The notes: a model not told the origin generated them from the letters alone. Shown: positions 8,012 to 14,611, counted from the stretch's first letter. The stretch is 17,794 bases of DNA from Clostridiaceae bacterium (GCA_016293225.1 JAEDEQ010000040.1:1-17794); one strand, 5' to 3'. A program made the numbers and translations.

Positions 8012-8017
8012 CCTCCT
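8012..8017 (-). promoter_or_regulatory. ribosome-binding site that decides a TTG start
   Basis: AGGAGG on the minus strand has a spacer of 10 bases to the TTG at 8001 and one base to the ATG at 8010. An SD placed one base from a start codon would be unusable, so the TTG is favoured. Confidence 0.7.
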
Positions 8018-8034
8018 CATCATAGTTATCATTT

Positions 8035-8063
8035 ATTATACTATAAAAAAAGATTGTATGCAA
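8035..8063 (-). promoter_or_regulatory. sigma-A promoter of the desulfurase-thiI-cinA-sortase-SpoIID operon
   Basis: The -10 TATAAT at 8035-8040 and the -35 TTGCAT at 8058-8063 are separated by exactly 17 bases. The leader to the start codon is short (roughly 25-30 bases). No other good promoter was found inside the operon. A weak TTGGTT/ATAAAT pair in the 113-base gap before the SpoIID-domain gene is not convincing. Confidence 0.75.
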
Positions 8064-8333
8064 CAAACAAAAATAAAAATCTTCGGGGAAATTAAAAATT
8101 TTTTGAAAACTTTTTTGCGCTCTTTCTTTGAATACAACAGCTGCCGAATGACAGAGAGCACAAATAATCAGTGATTATTATATATACCACCGAAAATTAA
8201 AGCGGACATTAAAGGACAGTTTGCGGGCTTGACTTTAGCCTTAGCTTCCGCCGGCAAAAGGTGCAAGTCGCAGCGCCGTGCGATGACAAAAGCCGCCTGC
8301 CATTTATCTTTCCACCATCTTCCGGTAAAAAAC
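8064..8333. other. non-coding stretch without a recognised gene
   Basis: About 270 bases lie upstream of the desulfurase promoter. No frame gives a convincing protein with a ribosome-binding site. It contains a 17-base palindrome at 8163-8179 (AATAATCA-G-TGATTATT). Composition changes to GC-richer around 8220-8310. It might be a decayed gene or an untranslated regulatory segment; nothing more can be claimed. Confidence 0.5.
8163..8179. repeat. 17-base palindrome, operator-like
   Basis: AATAATCA at 8163-8170 and TGATTATT at 8172-8179 are perfect inverted arms around one G. It lies about 100 bases upstream of the -35 box of the desulfurase promoter. It could be a protein-binding site or chance in AT-rich DNA. 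Confidence 0.4.
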
Positions 8334-8391
8334 AAAAGCTATAAAATACAAACAAGCATTTAAACTCTGCTTTTTGTAAATCATAGCTTTT
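8320..8391 (-). terminator. candidate terminator of the membrane-protein gene
   Basis: A long imperfect hairpin has outer arms 8334-8342 and 8383-8391 (AAAAGCTAT/ATAGCTTTT). Inner arms are 8347-8352/8373-8378 and 8354-8358/8368-8372, and the loop is 8359-8367. On the minus strand the stem is followed by TTTTGTTTTTT. It begins 44 bases after the stop of the gene ending at 8435. The stem is AT-rich, so strength is uncertain. Confidence 0.6.
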
Positions 8392-8434
8392 TAGTCCTTT
8401 GTTCAGCTTTTCGGTTTGCGCCGAAAGCAGTATG

Positions 8435-9160
8435 TTAAATCATTTTGCTTTTCTTTTTTTTACCAATCTGTTCTGCAATAAAGCTCAGAATGATTGCAAC
8501 GGCAATGCCGACAACGGCGGCCATTATGTCAAACATTGTGTCAAACAGAGGATACTGACCTGTGTTTCCGGCTCCCTGACCGAAAATTTTGAAAAATAAC
8601 ATATTAAAATTGGCACCGATTCCGTATCCCTGATTTGTTGATCCGGCGATGAAAAAGTCCGACAGGAATTCAAAGATTTCCCATATTACAATGATAGCGA
8701 ACGAGAAGCCCGACGCACTGAAAAGCGAGGCATTGCGGCTGAACCTTTCTTTCGGAAACAACGCTTTCAAAAGCTCAATTCCAAGGAATACGCAGCCGAA
8801 GCCGGTAAAGAAATGCAGCCATTTATCATAAAACTCAATCACGCTGTAGGTATCAACACAATTGTTGAAAAAGCAGCCGAAAAGCACAAACAGGTCAATA
8901 TATGTCTGCGTCCGGAATGAAAGTCTGCCAAACAACAGCTTTTGCGGAAAAATTGCGGAAAAGACCGGAACCGCAAAGGTTGCAAGTGTGTTGAGAACAA
9001 TCGCAAGATAAAGCGCAGGCGGAACCTTGCCCGGCATGATGAAGCAGGCATATATCATCGTTATCCGTGATATCCACCAAAACACATACTCAATAATATT
9101 CCCTTCGCTTTTTAGCCGTTCAAACTGGGAATACAAATGGGACTTCAGCTTAACTTTCAT
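8435..9160 (-). CDS. polytopic membrane protein, DUF2238/YjdF-like
   Basis: This integral membrane protein of about 241 residues is of unknown function. Several hydrophobic helices are visible: around IVLNTLATFAVPVFSAIF, IDLFVLFGCFFNNC, FFTGFGCVFLGIELL, FSFAIIVIWEIFEFLSDFF and the C-terminal MAAVVGIAVAIILSFIA. Conserved-looking polar residues lie in or near helices: DKWLHFFTGF, WEIFEFLSDF and the late DTMFDIM. The pattern D-x-x-x-H-F then E-x-x-E-F-x-x-D then D-T-x-x-D recalls the DUF2238 (YjdF) family; this assignment is from memory of the pattern. The ATG at 9160 has only a weak GGGGA site. An in-frame TTG at 9181 has AAGGAG (9191-9196) nine bases upstream and is a serious alternative start. 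The tail is Lys-rich (GKKKKSKMI). The gene has its own promoter and terminator and so is monocistronic. Confidence 0.8.
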   Translation of the reverse strand: MKVKLKSHLYSQFERLKSEGNIIEYVFWWISRITMIYACFIMPGKVPPALYLAIVLNTLATFAVPVFSAIFPQKLLFGRLSFRTQTYIDLFVLFGCFFNNCVDTYSVIEFYDKWLHFFTGFGCVFLGIELLKALFPKERFSRNASLFSASGFSFAIIVIWEIFEFLSDFFIAGSTNQGYGIGANFNMLFFKIFGQGAGNTGQYPLFDTMFDIMAAVVGIAVAIILSFIAEQIGKKKKSKMI

Positions 9161-9231
9161 GTTCGTTCCCCGTCGGCACAATAAGCCGATCTCCTTTTTA
9201 GTAAGAATATGACTGCAAAAAATCATATAAG

Positions 9232-9260
9232 ATTATATATATATGAAATACAATAATCAA
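9232..9260 (-). promoter_or_regulatory. promoter of the DUF2238-like membrane protein gene
   Basis: The -10 TATAAT at 9232-9237 and the -35 TTGATT at 9255-9260 have a 17-base spacer. The spacer is very AT-rich, with a run of alternating AT. Confidence 0.65.
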
Positions 9261-9376
9261 CAAATATTAAGCATTTGTAATAAAATTGTTGCTGTTTTTT
9301 CTGCTTTGCATTGGCATTTCATAACGTTTTTCATTGTGGATTCGGGATAATTTGCCTGACTGTCTGAAAGGCCATA

Positions 9377-9492
9377 TTACGCTTTTATTTCATTCATGGA
9401 CTCCTGAATATTTACACCATCTTTGAACAGAACGCGGAAAGTAGTTCCGTTTTTAGCGTTTTCTTCAGCAATTTGGCGAAAACCGTCCTCGA
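9377..9492 (-). other. orphan coding tail after the AbiEii gene (possible gene remnant)
   Basis: Immediately after the AbiEii stop, the +1-shifted frame stays open to a TAA at 9377. It reads like a protein C-terminus of about 38 residues, for example DGFRQIAEENAKNGTTFRV and VNIQESMNEIKA. It has no start codon or ribosome-binding site of its own outside the toxin gene. It may be the 3' end of a gene truncated when the AbiE module was inserted or rearranged. I do not recognise the family, and it may be chance. Confidence 0.25.
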
Positions 9493-10335
9493 TCAATACC
9501 ATGCCATATACATCAGCTTTAAGCAAGCTTCCATGACCATGGGCCATTCCACATCGGACGCATAGGAGAATTTCTTTCGGTATGCCTCCCAAAGTTTCTG
9601 CATGACCGTACTGCTCTCCACTTCATCGAACACTTCTCCGGCTTCCGCAAGATGGCTCTCTGTGCCGCGCTTGCGGGAGGTAGCCAGCAGAGCGTCATGG
9701 AGGACCCGGGGATCCAGGGTGCAGCCGTGAAGCTGGACCAGAACATAAATATCATAGAAATCCCTCATGCGGGTATTGGTGGTGGCCCGTGTGATGATGG
9801 TCTCCAGCTTCTCCGCCAGAACGGTTTCCAGATTGTAGGCCCAAATTTCAATAGAGCGATCCTCCAGCATCAGCTTAAAACTGTACCGCACTTCCTTCGG
9901 AGTAATGGCATCCCCGGTGGAAATGTCGATCTTCAGCGGGGTTACGACTCCGTCAAAGGTTGCGGTCATGCTGACCCGGATTCCCGGATACTCCGCTTCA
10001 TCCATGATTTCCGAAATGCTTTTCAGCCGGAATGTCACGCCATCATCCAAGGGGACTGTGACAATGGCCGCAATCAAATTCTCAATGTCTTCCACATTGA
10101 CATTCGTTCCTCTGACGGTCGCATCCAGATCCATGGTAGAACGGGCGTCCAGCCCCACCATGGCCGCCACCAGCATACCGCCTTTCAGAATGAATTTGTC
10201 CCGGTATTCTGACAGGGAGATCCGCTCCAGAAACCGCTCCATCATATAGTTCCGCAGAAGAACCTGGGCGTCTGCGGCGTTTTTCTTTGCCAGGTTCCGA
10301 ATCAGGTCCTTCAGCTGTCTGGCTGTCTTTATCAC
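9493..10335 (-). CDS. AbiEii/AbiGii-family nucleotidyltransferase toxin
   Basis: The 280-residue protein belongs to the DNA polymerase beta-like nucleotidyltransferase fold used by AbiEii and MenT toxins. These are bacteriostatic; MenT3-type members add nucleotides to tRNA acceptor stems. Visible motifs are FILKGGMLVAAMVG (48-61), STMDLDATVRG (66-76) with catalytic Asp69 and Asp71, KIDIST (135-140), the AEKLETI block (174-180) and RMRDFYDIY (189-197). Length is normal for the family. It starts at GTG, sharing GTGA with the stop of the antitoxin gene upstream, so the two are translationally coupled. By eye its codons lean more to CTG, CAG, GTC and ACC than its neighbours', suggesting horizontal acquisition. 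Such modules give abortive-infection phage defence or stabilise mobile DNA. Confidence 0.92.
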   Translation of the reverse strand: MIKTARQLKDLIRNLAKKNAADAQVLLRNYMMERFLERISLSEYRDKFILKGGMLVAAMVGLDARSTMDLDATVRGTNVNVEDIENLIAAIVTVPLDDGVTFRLKSISEIMDEAEYPGIRVSMTATFDGVVTPLKIDISTGDAITPKEVRYSFKLMLEDRSIEIWAYNLETVLAEKLETIITRATTNTRMRDFYDIYVLVQLHGCTLDPRVLHDALLATSRKRGTESHLAEAGEVFDEVESSTVMQKLWEAYRKKFSYASDVEWPMVMEACLKLMYMAWY

Positions 10336-10925
10336 AGCAGCACCTCCAAATACTGCCGAAGCAGTTTTTCTACCCGGAACATTCCGGCATAGTGCATCAA
10401 TGTCCGCAGGTTTTTATCCTTTCTCTGGGCATACGCTTTCAGTGCCTCTTGAAAGGTCTGCACCTCCATGCTGCTTCGGCTTCGCAGCACATCGCAGATG
10501 GTCCGCTCCATATCATAGACCGGAACGGTATGGCCAAAGGGCGTCCCGGCGGTGGTCAGACCCACATCATGGAGCCGGGCCTTAATGGTGAAAACCCGCA
10601 CACCCTCCGCTTTCAGTTTGGTTGGATTGTATCCGGTCTTGACCGTGACCGCATACTCCGTAGGCTCACGATCCGTTAGGTCATGAAAAAACAGGGCTGT
10701 TTCGTGGGAAAAGACAACCTGTTCAAAGCGAAGATGGAGCAGATACATGGTGTCCACCCAGGAATCTCCGGAAAGATAAATCCCCGGGGCGACCCGCTGC
10801 AACTCCCGTGCCTGCACATAATCATAAAAAACCGGCTTGCTGATCCCGGCAGATACCGCCTGAGCTGTTCGCAGCATCCCATCCTGGTTGTCCAGCATCC
10901 GGTCCAGCTGTTCATATTGGGTCAT
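10332..10925 (-). CDS. AbiEi-family antitoxin and autorepressor
   Basis: The 197-residue protein is encoded directly before the AbiEii toxin with a 4-base overlap. AbiEi antitoxins have an N-terminal winged-helix DNA-binding domain that represses the operon and a C-terminal domain needed for antitoxicity. They do not bind the toxin protein directly (type IV systems). Here residues 1-60 fit the winged helix (LRTAQAVSAGISKPVFYDYV, then LQRVAPGIYLSG). The middle block VVFSHETALFFHDLTDREP and the later PVYDMERTICDVLRSR are typical of the family. AAGGAAG lies about seven bases before the ATG. A strong promoter and a candidate inverted-repeat operator lie just upstream. The gene looks intact. Confidence 0.9.
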   Translation of the reverse strand: MTQYEQLDRMLDNQDGMLRTAQAVSAGISKPVFYDYVQARELQRVAPGIYLSGDSWVDTMYLLHLRFEQVVFSHETALFFHDLTDREPTEYAVTVKTGYNPTKLKAEGVRVFTIKARLHDVGLTTAGTPFGHTVPVYDMERTICDVLRSRSSMEVQTFQEALKAYAQRKDKNLRTLMHYAGMFRVEKLLRQYLEVLL

Positions 10926-10949
10926 GTTCTCACTTCCTTTCGTACTAAC

Positions 10950-10978
10950 ATTATATCCGATATTAGCGCAAAAGTAAA
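10950..10978 (-). promoter_or_regulatory. promoter of the AbiE operon
   Basis: The -10 TATAAT at 10950-10955 and the -35 TTTACT at 10973-10978 have a 17-base spacer. One arm of the candidate AbiEi operator lies inside the spacer. Confidence 0.7.
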
Positions 10979-11009
10979 GTTCCTGATATCCACATAAAGC
11001 GAATATCGG
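10957..11009. promoter_or_regulatory. candidate AbiEi operator (inverted repeat)
   Basis: CCGATATT at 10957-10964 and AATATCGG at 11002-11009 are perfect inverted arms 37 bases apart, one in the promoter spacer and one upstream of the -35. AbiEi of known systems binds inverted repeats at its own promoter, so autorepression through these sites is plausible (inference). Confidence 0.5.
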
Positions 11010-11039
11010 TTTTACACGCTTCTTCTATCTGTCTCGACA

Positions 11040-11095
11040 CATAGTATAATTTCACTGCTTTCTGTGTGGCTTTTCGGCAATTAAATTATACTATG
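11040..11095. repeat. perfect 13-bp inverted repeat
   Basis: CATAGTATAATTT at 11040-11052 and AAATTATACTATG at 11083-11095 are perfect inverted arms around 30 bases. Each arm contains TATAAT when read inward. A second pair, CTGCTTTC at 11055-11062 and GAAAGCAG at 11095-11102, shares part of the same DNA and could form an alternative stem. It may be a MITE relic, an operator or part of a small RNA gene. Confidence 0.8.
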
Positions 11096-11103
11096 AAAGC
11101 AGC

Positions 11104-11138
11104 AACCGGGCAACCTTTTTCGGGCTGCCCGGTTGGTT
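11104..11138 (+). terminator. strong GC-rich hairpin with plus-strand T-tract
   Basis: AACCGGGCA (beginning about 11104) pairs with TGCCCGGTT around a loop, followed on the plus strand by GGTTTTTC. The T-tract favours plus-strand termination, yet no plus-strand gene precedes it. On the minus strand the same stem lies about 60 bases past rpsI and may weakly end that operon, although only GCTGCTTTC follows it there. Confidence 0.55.
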
Positions 11139-11198
11139 TTTCTCTTCTTTGTGGCTGTCTTAGTGCGATAGCTCCTTTTTGAAGCATTTTGATAAAGT

Positions 11199-11597
11199 TT
11201 AACGCTTGCTGAACTGCGGAGCACGTCTCGCTGCTTTGAGACCGTACTTCTTTCTTTCCTTCATTCTCGGGTCACGGGTAAGGAGGCCGGCCTTTTTGAG
11301 CGGAAGGCGAAGCTCTGCATCATACTGAAGGAGAGCTCTTGCAAGACCGTGGCGGATTGCGCCTGCCTGACCTGTTACACCGCCGCCGGCAACGCGGCAA
11401 ACGATGTCAAACTTACCGTTTGTGTCGGTAACGTCAAGGGGCTGACGAACAAGGAGCTTGAGGGTATCAAGACCGAAGTAATCGTCGATATCTCTGTTGT
11501 TGATAGTGATCTTACCGCTGCCTGCATAGACGCGGACTCTTGCTATCGACTTTTTTCTGCGGCCGGTGCCGTAGAAGAACGGAGTGGTTTCGTACAT
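11199..11597 (-). CDS. rpsI: 30S ribosomal protein S9
   Basis: The 132-residue small-subunit protein has a C-terminal tail that reaches the P-site tRNA. The family is clear from YGTGRRKKSIARVRVY near the N-terminus, GGGVTGQAGAIRHGLARALL in the middle, and the basic end DPRMKERKKYGLKAARRAPQFSKR, whose terminal SKR is the hallmark. The start is placed at the ATG at 11597 because GGGAGG (11606-11611) is eight bases away; the ATG at 11603 is only two bases from it. The gene follows rplM directly, with the SD starting just after the rplM TAA, in the universal L13-S9 operon order. Confidence 0.97.
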   Translation of the reverse strand: MYETTPFFYGTGRRKKSIARVRVYAGSGKITINNRDIDDYFGLDTLKLLVRQPLDVTDTNGKFDIVCRVAGGGVTGQAGAIRHGLARALLQYDAELRLPLKKAGLLTRDPRMKERKKYGLKAARRAPQFSKR

Positions 11598-11605
11598 TTT
11601 CATTT

Positions 11606-11611
11606 CCTCCC
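11606..11611 (-). promoter_or_regulatory. ribosome-binding site of rpsI
   Basis: GGGAGG in the short gap after the rplM stop is eight bases before the ATG at 11597 and two bases before the ATG at 11603. This selects the former as the start. Confidence 0.7.
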
Positions 11612-11618
11612 TTTCCAA

Positions 11619-12047
11619 TTAAAGTTCAACAACTTCGGGCTTCTGAGCTGCATGAGCGTGTTCTGCGCCTGCATAAACGCGAAGTCTGGTGAGAGCCTTG
11701 CGGCCGATGGTGGTATCGGGGATCATGCCCTTAACAGCCTTGGTCATTACGAACTCGGGCTTTTCTTTCATAAGGGAGCTGTACTTGACCTTTTTCATGT
11801 TGCCGATGTATCCGGTGTGATGGTAATACATCTTCTGATCGAGCTTTTTGCCGGTGAGGACAGCCTTGTCGGCGTTGATGATGATAACATGATCGCCGCA
11901 GTCCGCATGGGGAGCAAAGGTGGGCTTATGCTTGCCGCGGAGAAGCTCGGCAGCCTTTGCGGCAACATGACCGAGATGCTTTCCCTCGGCGTCAATGACA
12001 TACCACTTGCGGGTGATGTCGCCGGCTTTCGGCATATAGGTTGACAT
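11619..12047 (-). CDS. rplM: 50S ribosomal protein L13
   Basis: The 142-residue early-assembly large-subunit protein is full length. Motifs include RKWYVIDAEGKHLGHVAAKAAELLRGK at the N-terminus (described here by its ends: RKWYVIDAEGKHLG and AAKAAELLRGK), GDHVIIINADKAVLTGKK, YYHHTGYIG, and MIPDTTIGRKALTRLRVYAG. The start at 12047 is set by GGAGG at 12056-12060, eight bases upstream. It is the first gene of the rplM-rpsI operon. The predicted transcript leader is only about 30 bases, too short for an L13-type leader RNA, so autogenous control through a structured leader is not supported here. Confidence 0.97.
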   Translation of the reverse strand: MSTYMPKAGDITRKWYVIDAEGKHLGHVAAKAAELLRGKHKPTFAPHADCGDHVIIINADKAVLTGKKLDQKMYYHHTGYIGNMKKVKYSSLMKEKPEFVMTKAVKGMIPDTTIGRKALTRLRVYAGAEHAHAAQKPEVVEL

Positions 12048-12083
12048 ATTCTTTTCCTCCAATCAACATTTAAATGCTCCGTC

Positions 12084-12112
12084 ATTCTATCACAAGCGGT
12101 TTTGTTTGTCAA
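12084..12112 (-). promoter_or_regulatory. promoter of the rplM-rpsI operon
   Basis: The -35 TTGACA at 12107-12112 and the -10 TAGAAT at 12084-12089 have a 17-base spacer. An AT-rich stretch with A and T tracts upstream (12115-12140) could act as an UP element. Confidence 0.85.
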
Positions 12113-12216
12113 CAGCTTTTTTGCAAAATTTTGAATTGCATTAGCCGTGCTCGTTTTTTCTCTCTTTTTCTTTTGTTTTCATATAATTTGCTCGCAAACG
12201 GATTTTGGTTTTTTCG

Positions 12217-12945
12217 TCAGCTTTCAAGCTCTTCAATAACTCTGATTATATCCTCGTTTATTGCAAGCGTAGCAAGGAAGTCATACTGCGTTTTGCTCTT
12301 GTTGATGAGCACAAGCTCATTTCCGTTAAAATATCTGATATATGAGGCGGCAGGGTAAACGCTCAGGCTTGTTCCAACAACAAGCATTGCATCGGCTCTT
12401 TCTATTGCCGATATTGCCCGTTCAACATTTTCTTCGTCAAGCGGTTCTTCATAGAGAACAACGTCCGGCTTGACAACGCCGCCGCAGGGACAAAGTGGAA
12501 CGCCGTCCGCCTTCATTACATATTCAAGTCCAAAGCTTTTTTTGCAGCTTCGGCAGTAGTTGCGCATAACGCTGCCGTGCAGCTCAATAACATTTGTGCT
12601 GCCCGCCCTTGTGTGCAGGGAGTCAATGTTCTGCGTAACAACGGAGACGTTTTTCCCCATTTTTTCAAGCTCTGCAAAGTACCGGTGCGCCCGGTTCGGC
12701 TTTGCGTCCGGAAAAACCATTGCACTGCGGTAAAAATCAAAGAAAAGCTTTGTGTGCGCATTGAAAAAGGTTGCGGAAAGCATCTCTTCCGGTGAATAGC
12801 CGAACTCGCTTTTTGTTTTGTAAAGTCCGTTTTCCGAGCGGAAGTCGGGTATGCCGCTCGGGCAGCTTATGCCGGCTCCGGTAAAGACGCAGATACGGCT
12901 GCTCTTTTCAATTATATCTTTAAGTTTTTTGATTTTTTCTTCCAT
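12217..12945 (-). CDS. NAD-dependent protein deacylase, SIR2 family
   Basis: The 242-residue sirtuin removes acyl groups from lysines using NAD. Visible are the NAD-binding VFTGAGISCPSGIPDFRSENGLY segment (by parts GAGISCPSGIPDFRS and NGLY), VVTQNIDSLHTRAGS, the catalytic His in VIELHGSVMRNYC, and GTSLSVYPAASYI. The zinc site is CRSC then CPCGG, a CxxC/CxC arrangement that I believe is common in clostridial members. KPDVVLYEE follows it. The start is the ATG at 12945, with AAGGAG at 12955-12960 nine bases upstream; an in-frame TTG at 12951 is only three bases from it and is rejected. The gene is divergent from purB, each with its own promoter. No partner acetyl-CoA synthetase gene is nearby. 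Confidence 0.94.
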   Translation of the reverse strand: MEEKIKKLKDIIEKSSRICVFTGAGISCPSGIPDFRSENGLYKTKSEFGYSPEEMLSATFFNAHTKLFFDFYRSAMVFPDAKPNRAHRYFAELEKMGKNVSVVTQNIDSLHTRAGSTNVIELHGSVMRNYCRSCKKSFGLEYVMKADGVPLCPCGGVVKPDVVLYEEPLDEENVERAISAIERADAMLVVGTSLSVYPAASYIRYFNGNELVLINKSKTQYDFLATLAINEDIIRVIEELES

Positions 12946-12971
12946 AGTCAAGCTCTCCTTTCTTTGTCATA

Positions 12972-13000
12972 ATTTTACCACCGCGGCGGGAAAAAGTCAA
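12972..13000 (-). promoter_or_regulatory. promoter of the SIR2 deacylase gene
   Basis: The -35 TTGACT at 12995-13000 and the -10 TAAAAT at 12972-12977 have a 17-base spacer that is very GC-rich (CCCGCCGCGG). It is back to back with the purB promoter; the two -35 boxes are 18 bases apart. Confidence 0.75.
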
Positions 13001-13018
13001 AACCTGCCCGCGCTTTGT

Positions 13019-13047
13019 TTGACTTTTGGCGGAATATATAATATAAT
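13019..13047 (+). promoter_or_regulatory. promoter of purB
   Basis: The -35 TTGACT at 13019-13024 and the -10 TATAAT at 13042-13047 have a 17-base spacer. The leader to the ATG is about 30 bases, which leaves no room for a purine riboswitch. No PurR-box pair was recognised. Confidence 0.8.
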
Positions 13048-13081
13048 CATCGGTAGTATTCAGGTAAAGGAGCGCGCCGCA

Positions 13082-14515
13082 ATGACAGACAGAGATAAGT
13101 ATATTTCGCCGCTTTCAACAAGATATGCAAGCGACGAGATGCAGCACATTTTTTCGCAGAACTTCAAATTCAGAACATGGAGGCGGCTGTGGATTGCCCT
13201 TGCAAGGGCGGAAAAGCAGCTCGGCCTCGGCATTACCGATGAGCAGATTGCCGAAATGGAAGCGCACAAGGACGATATTAACTATGATGTTGCCGAGGAG
13301 AGGGAAAAGCTTGTCCGCCACGATGTTATGAGCCATGTTTATGCTTACGGCGTTCAGTGCCCGAAAGCGGAACCGATTATCCATCTCGGAGCAACAAGCT
13401 GCTATGTCGGAGACAACACCGATATTATCATTCTGCGTGAAGCTTCAAAGGTCATCCTAAAAAAAGCTGCGCAGGTCATGCGCAATTTGTCCGCCTTTGC
13501 GGAAGAATATAAGGCTCTTCCCTGCCTTGCATACACACACCTCCAGCCGGCACAGCTGACAACGGTCGGAAAAAGGGCAACGCTCTGGATGTATGAGCTT
13601 GCGCAGGACATTGAAAACCTGGAGTTCCGGCTCAAAAACCTCAGACTGCTCGGTTCAAAAGGCACAACGGGTACTCAGGCAAGCTTCATGGAGCTTTTCG
13701 GCGGTGACGAGGAAAAGGTTAAAAAGGCAGAGCAGCTGATTGCAAAGGAAATGGGCTTTGAAAGCTCTGTTCCTGTTTCGGGCCAGACATATTCAAGAAA
13801 AGTTGATTACTTTTTCCTTTCTGCGCTTTCAGGTTTTGCACAAAGCGCATATAAATTTGCAAACGATCTGCGTATTCTTCAATCGTTTGAGGAGATGGAG
13901 GAGCCGTTCGGAAAAAATCAGATAGGCTCGTCCGCAATGCCGTATAAGCGCAACCCGATGCGCAGTGAACGCATCTGCTCGCTTGCAAGATACATTACGG
14001 TTGACGCGCTCAACCCTGCGCTCACAAGCGAGGTGCAGTGGTTTGAACGCACACTTGACGACAGCGCAAACAAGCGCATTGCCGTTGCGGAAGCTTTCCT
14101 TGCGCTGGACGCCGTGCTTGAAATATACATCAATGTTACAAGCGGCCTTGTGGTTTATGAAAAGGTTATTGAAAAGCGGGTCATGGAAAAGCTGCCGTTC
14201 ATGGCAACGGAGAACATCATGATGGAATCTGTCAAGCGGGGCGGCGACCGTCAGCAGCTTCATGAAATTATCCGTGTCTACTCCCACGAGGCAGCAGCAA
14301 AGGTCAAGCTTGAGGGCGGAAGAAACGACCTCATTGACCGCATTGCGGCCGATGAAAGGATTCCGCTTTCCAAAGAGGAGATTGAAAACGAGCTTGACCC
14401 CAAAAAGTACACCGGAAGATGCGCCGGTCAGGTTGATGAATTCCTTTCCTCTGTTATTGCGCCGATTCTTGCGCGCTATGACGGCGAGGAAATCACAAGC
14501 GAATTAAAGGTCTGA
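13082..14515 (+). CDS. purB: adenylosuccinate lyase
   Basis: This 477-residue homotetrameric cytoplasmic enzyme of the fumarase/aspartase superfamily cleaves SAICAR to AICAR and adenylosuccinate to AMP, each releasing fumarate, in purine synthesis. The signature GSSAMPYKRNPMRSE contains the flexible catalytic serine loop. Other family blocks are LGATSCYVGDNTD, LAYTHLQPAQLTTVGKR, KGTTGTQASFMELF and WFERTLDDSANKRI. The length and the PLSTRYASDEM start place it in the longer, human-like subtype, not the 430-residue Bacillus subtype. AAAGGAG at 13066-13072 precedes the ATG by nine bases. It is a single-gene unit with its own promoter and terminator, separate from other pur genes. Confidence 0.97.
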   Translation: MTDRDKYISPLSTRYASDEMQHIFSQNFKFRTWRRLWIALARAEKQLGLGITDEQIAEMEAHKDDINYDVAEEREKLVRHDVMSHVYAYGVQCPKAEPIIHLGATSCYVGDNTDIIILREASKVILKKAAQVMRNLSAFAEEYKALPCLAYTHLQPAQLTTVGKRATLWMYELAQDIENLEFRLKNLRLLGSKGTTGTQASFMELFGGDEEKVKKAEQLIAKEMGFESSVPVSGQTYSRKVDYFFLSALSGFAQSAYKFANDLRILQSFEEMEEPFGKNQIGSSAMPYKRNPMRSERICSLARYITVDALNPALTSEVQWFERTLDDSANKRIAVAEAFLALDAVLEIYINVTSGLVVYEKVIEKRVMEKLPFMATENIMMESVKRGGDRQQLHEIIRVYSHEAAAKVKLEGGRNDLIDRIAADERIPLSKEEIENELDPKKYTGRCAGQVDEFLSSVIAPILARYDGEEITSELKV

Positions 14516-14541
14516 GAAGGCTTCTGCACACATCAAAAAAC

Positions 14542-14581
14542 AAAGCGAGCAGCCGCACAGCGGTTATTGCTCGCTTTTTTT
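14542..14581 (+). terminator. bidirectional intrinsic terminator between purB and fba
   Basis: AAAGCGAGCA at 14542-14551 pairs perfectly with TGCTCGCTTT at 14568-14577, with an inner CCGC/GCGG stem, followed by T residues to about 14581. On the minus strand the stem is followed by TTTGTTTTTTG, so it also serves the convergent aldolase gene ending at 14612. Confidence 0.9.
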
Positions 14582-14611
14582 ATTGATTTTTTCTGCCGTT
14601 GCAAAGCGTAT

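Noticed and set aside
12061..12112. Possible L13-type leader RNA upstream of rplM
   Set aside because: The promoter at 12084-12112 leaves a leader of only about 30 bases, too short for the structure.
12480..12560. SIR2 zinc site reads CxxC...CxC instead of CxxC...CxxC, possible loss of zinc binding
   Set aside because: The CxCGG followed by KPDVV pattern is, to my knowledge, frequent in clostridial SIR2 proteins, so it is ordinary family variation.
13025..13081. Purine riboswitch upstream of purB
   Set aside because: The leader after the -10 is about 30 bases and shows no aptamer-like stems.
12851..13081. Upstream extension of purB by 77 codons
   Set aside because: The extension would run through the purB promoter and the sirtuin gene start. 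The ATG at 13082 has a good AAAGGAG and matches the family N-terminus.
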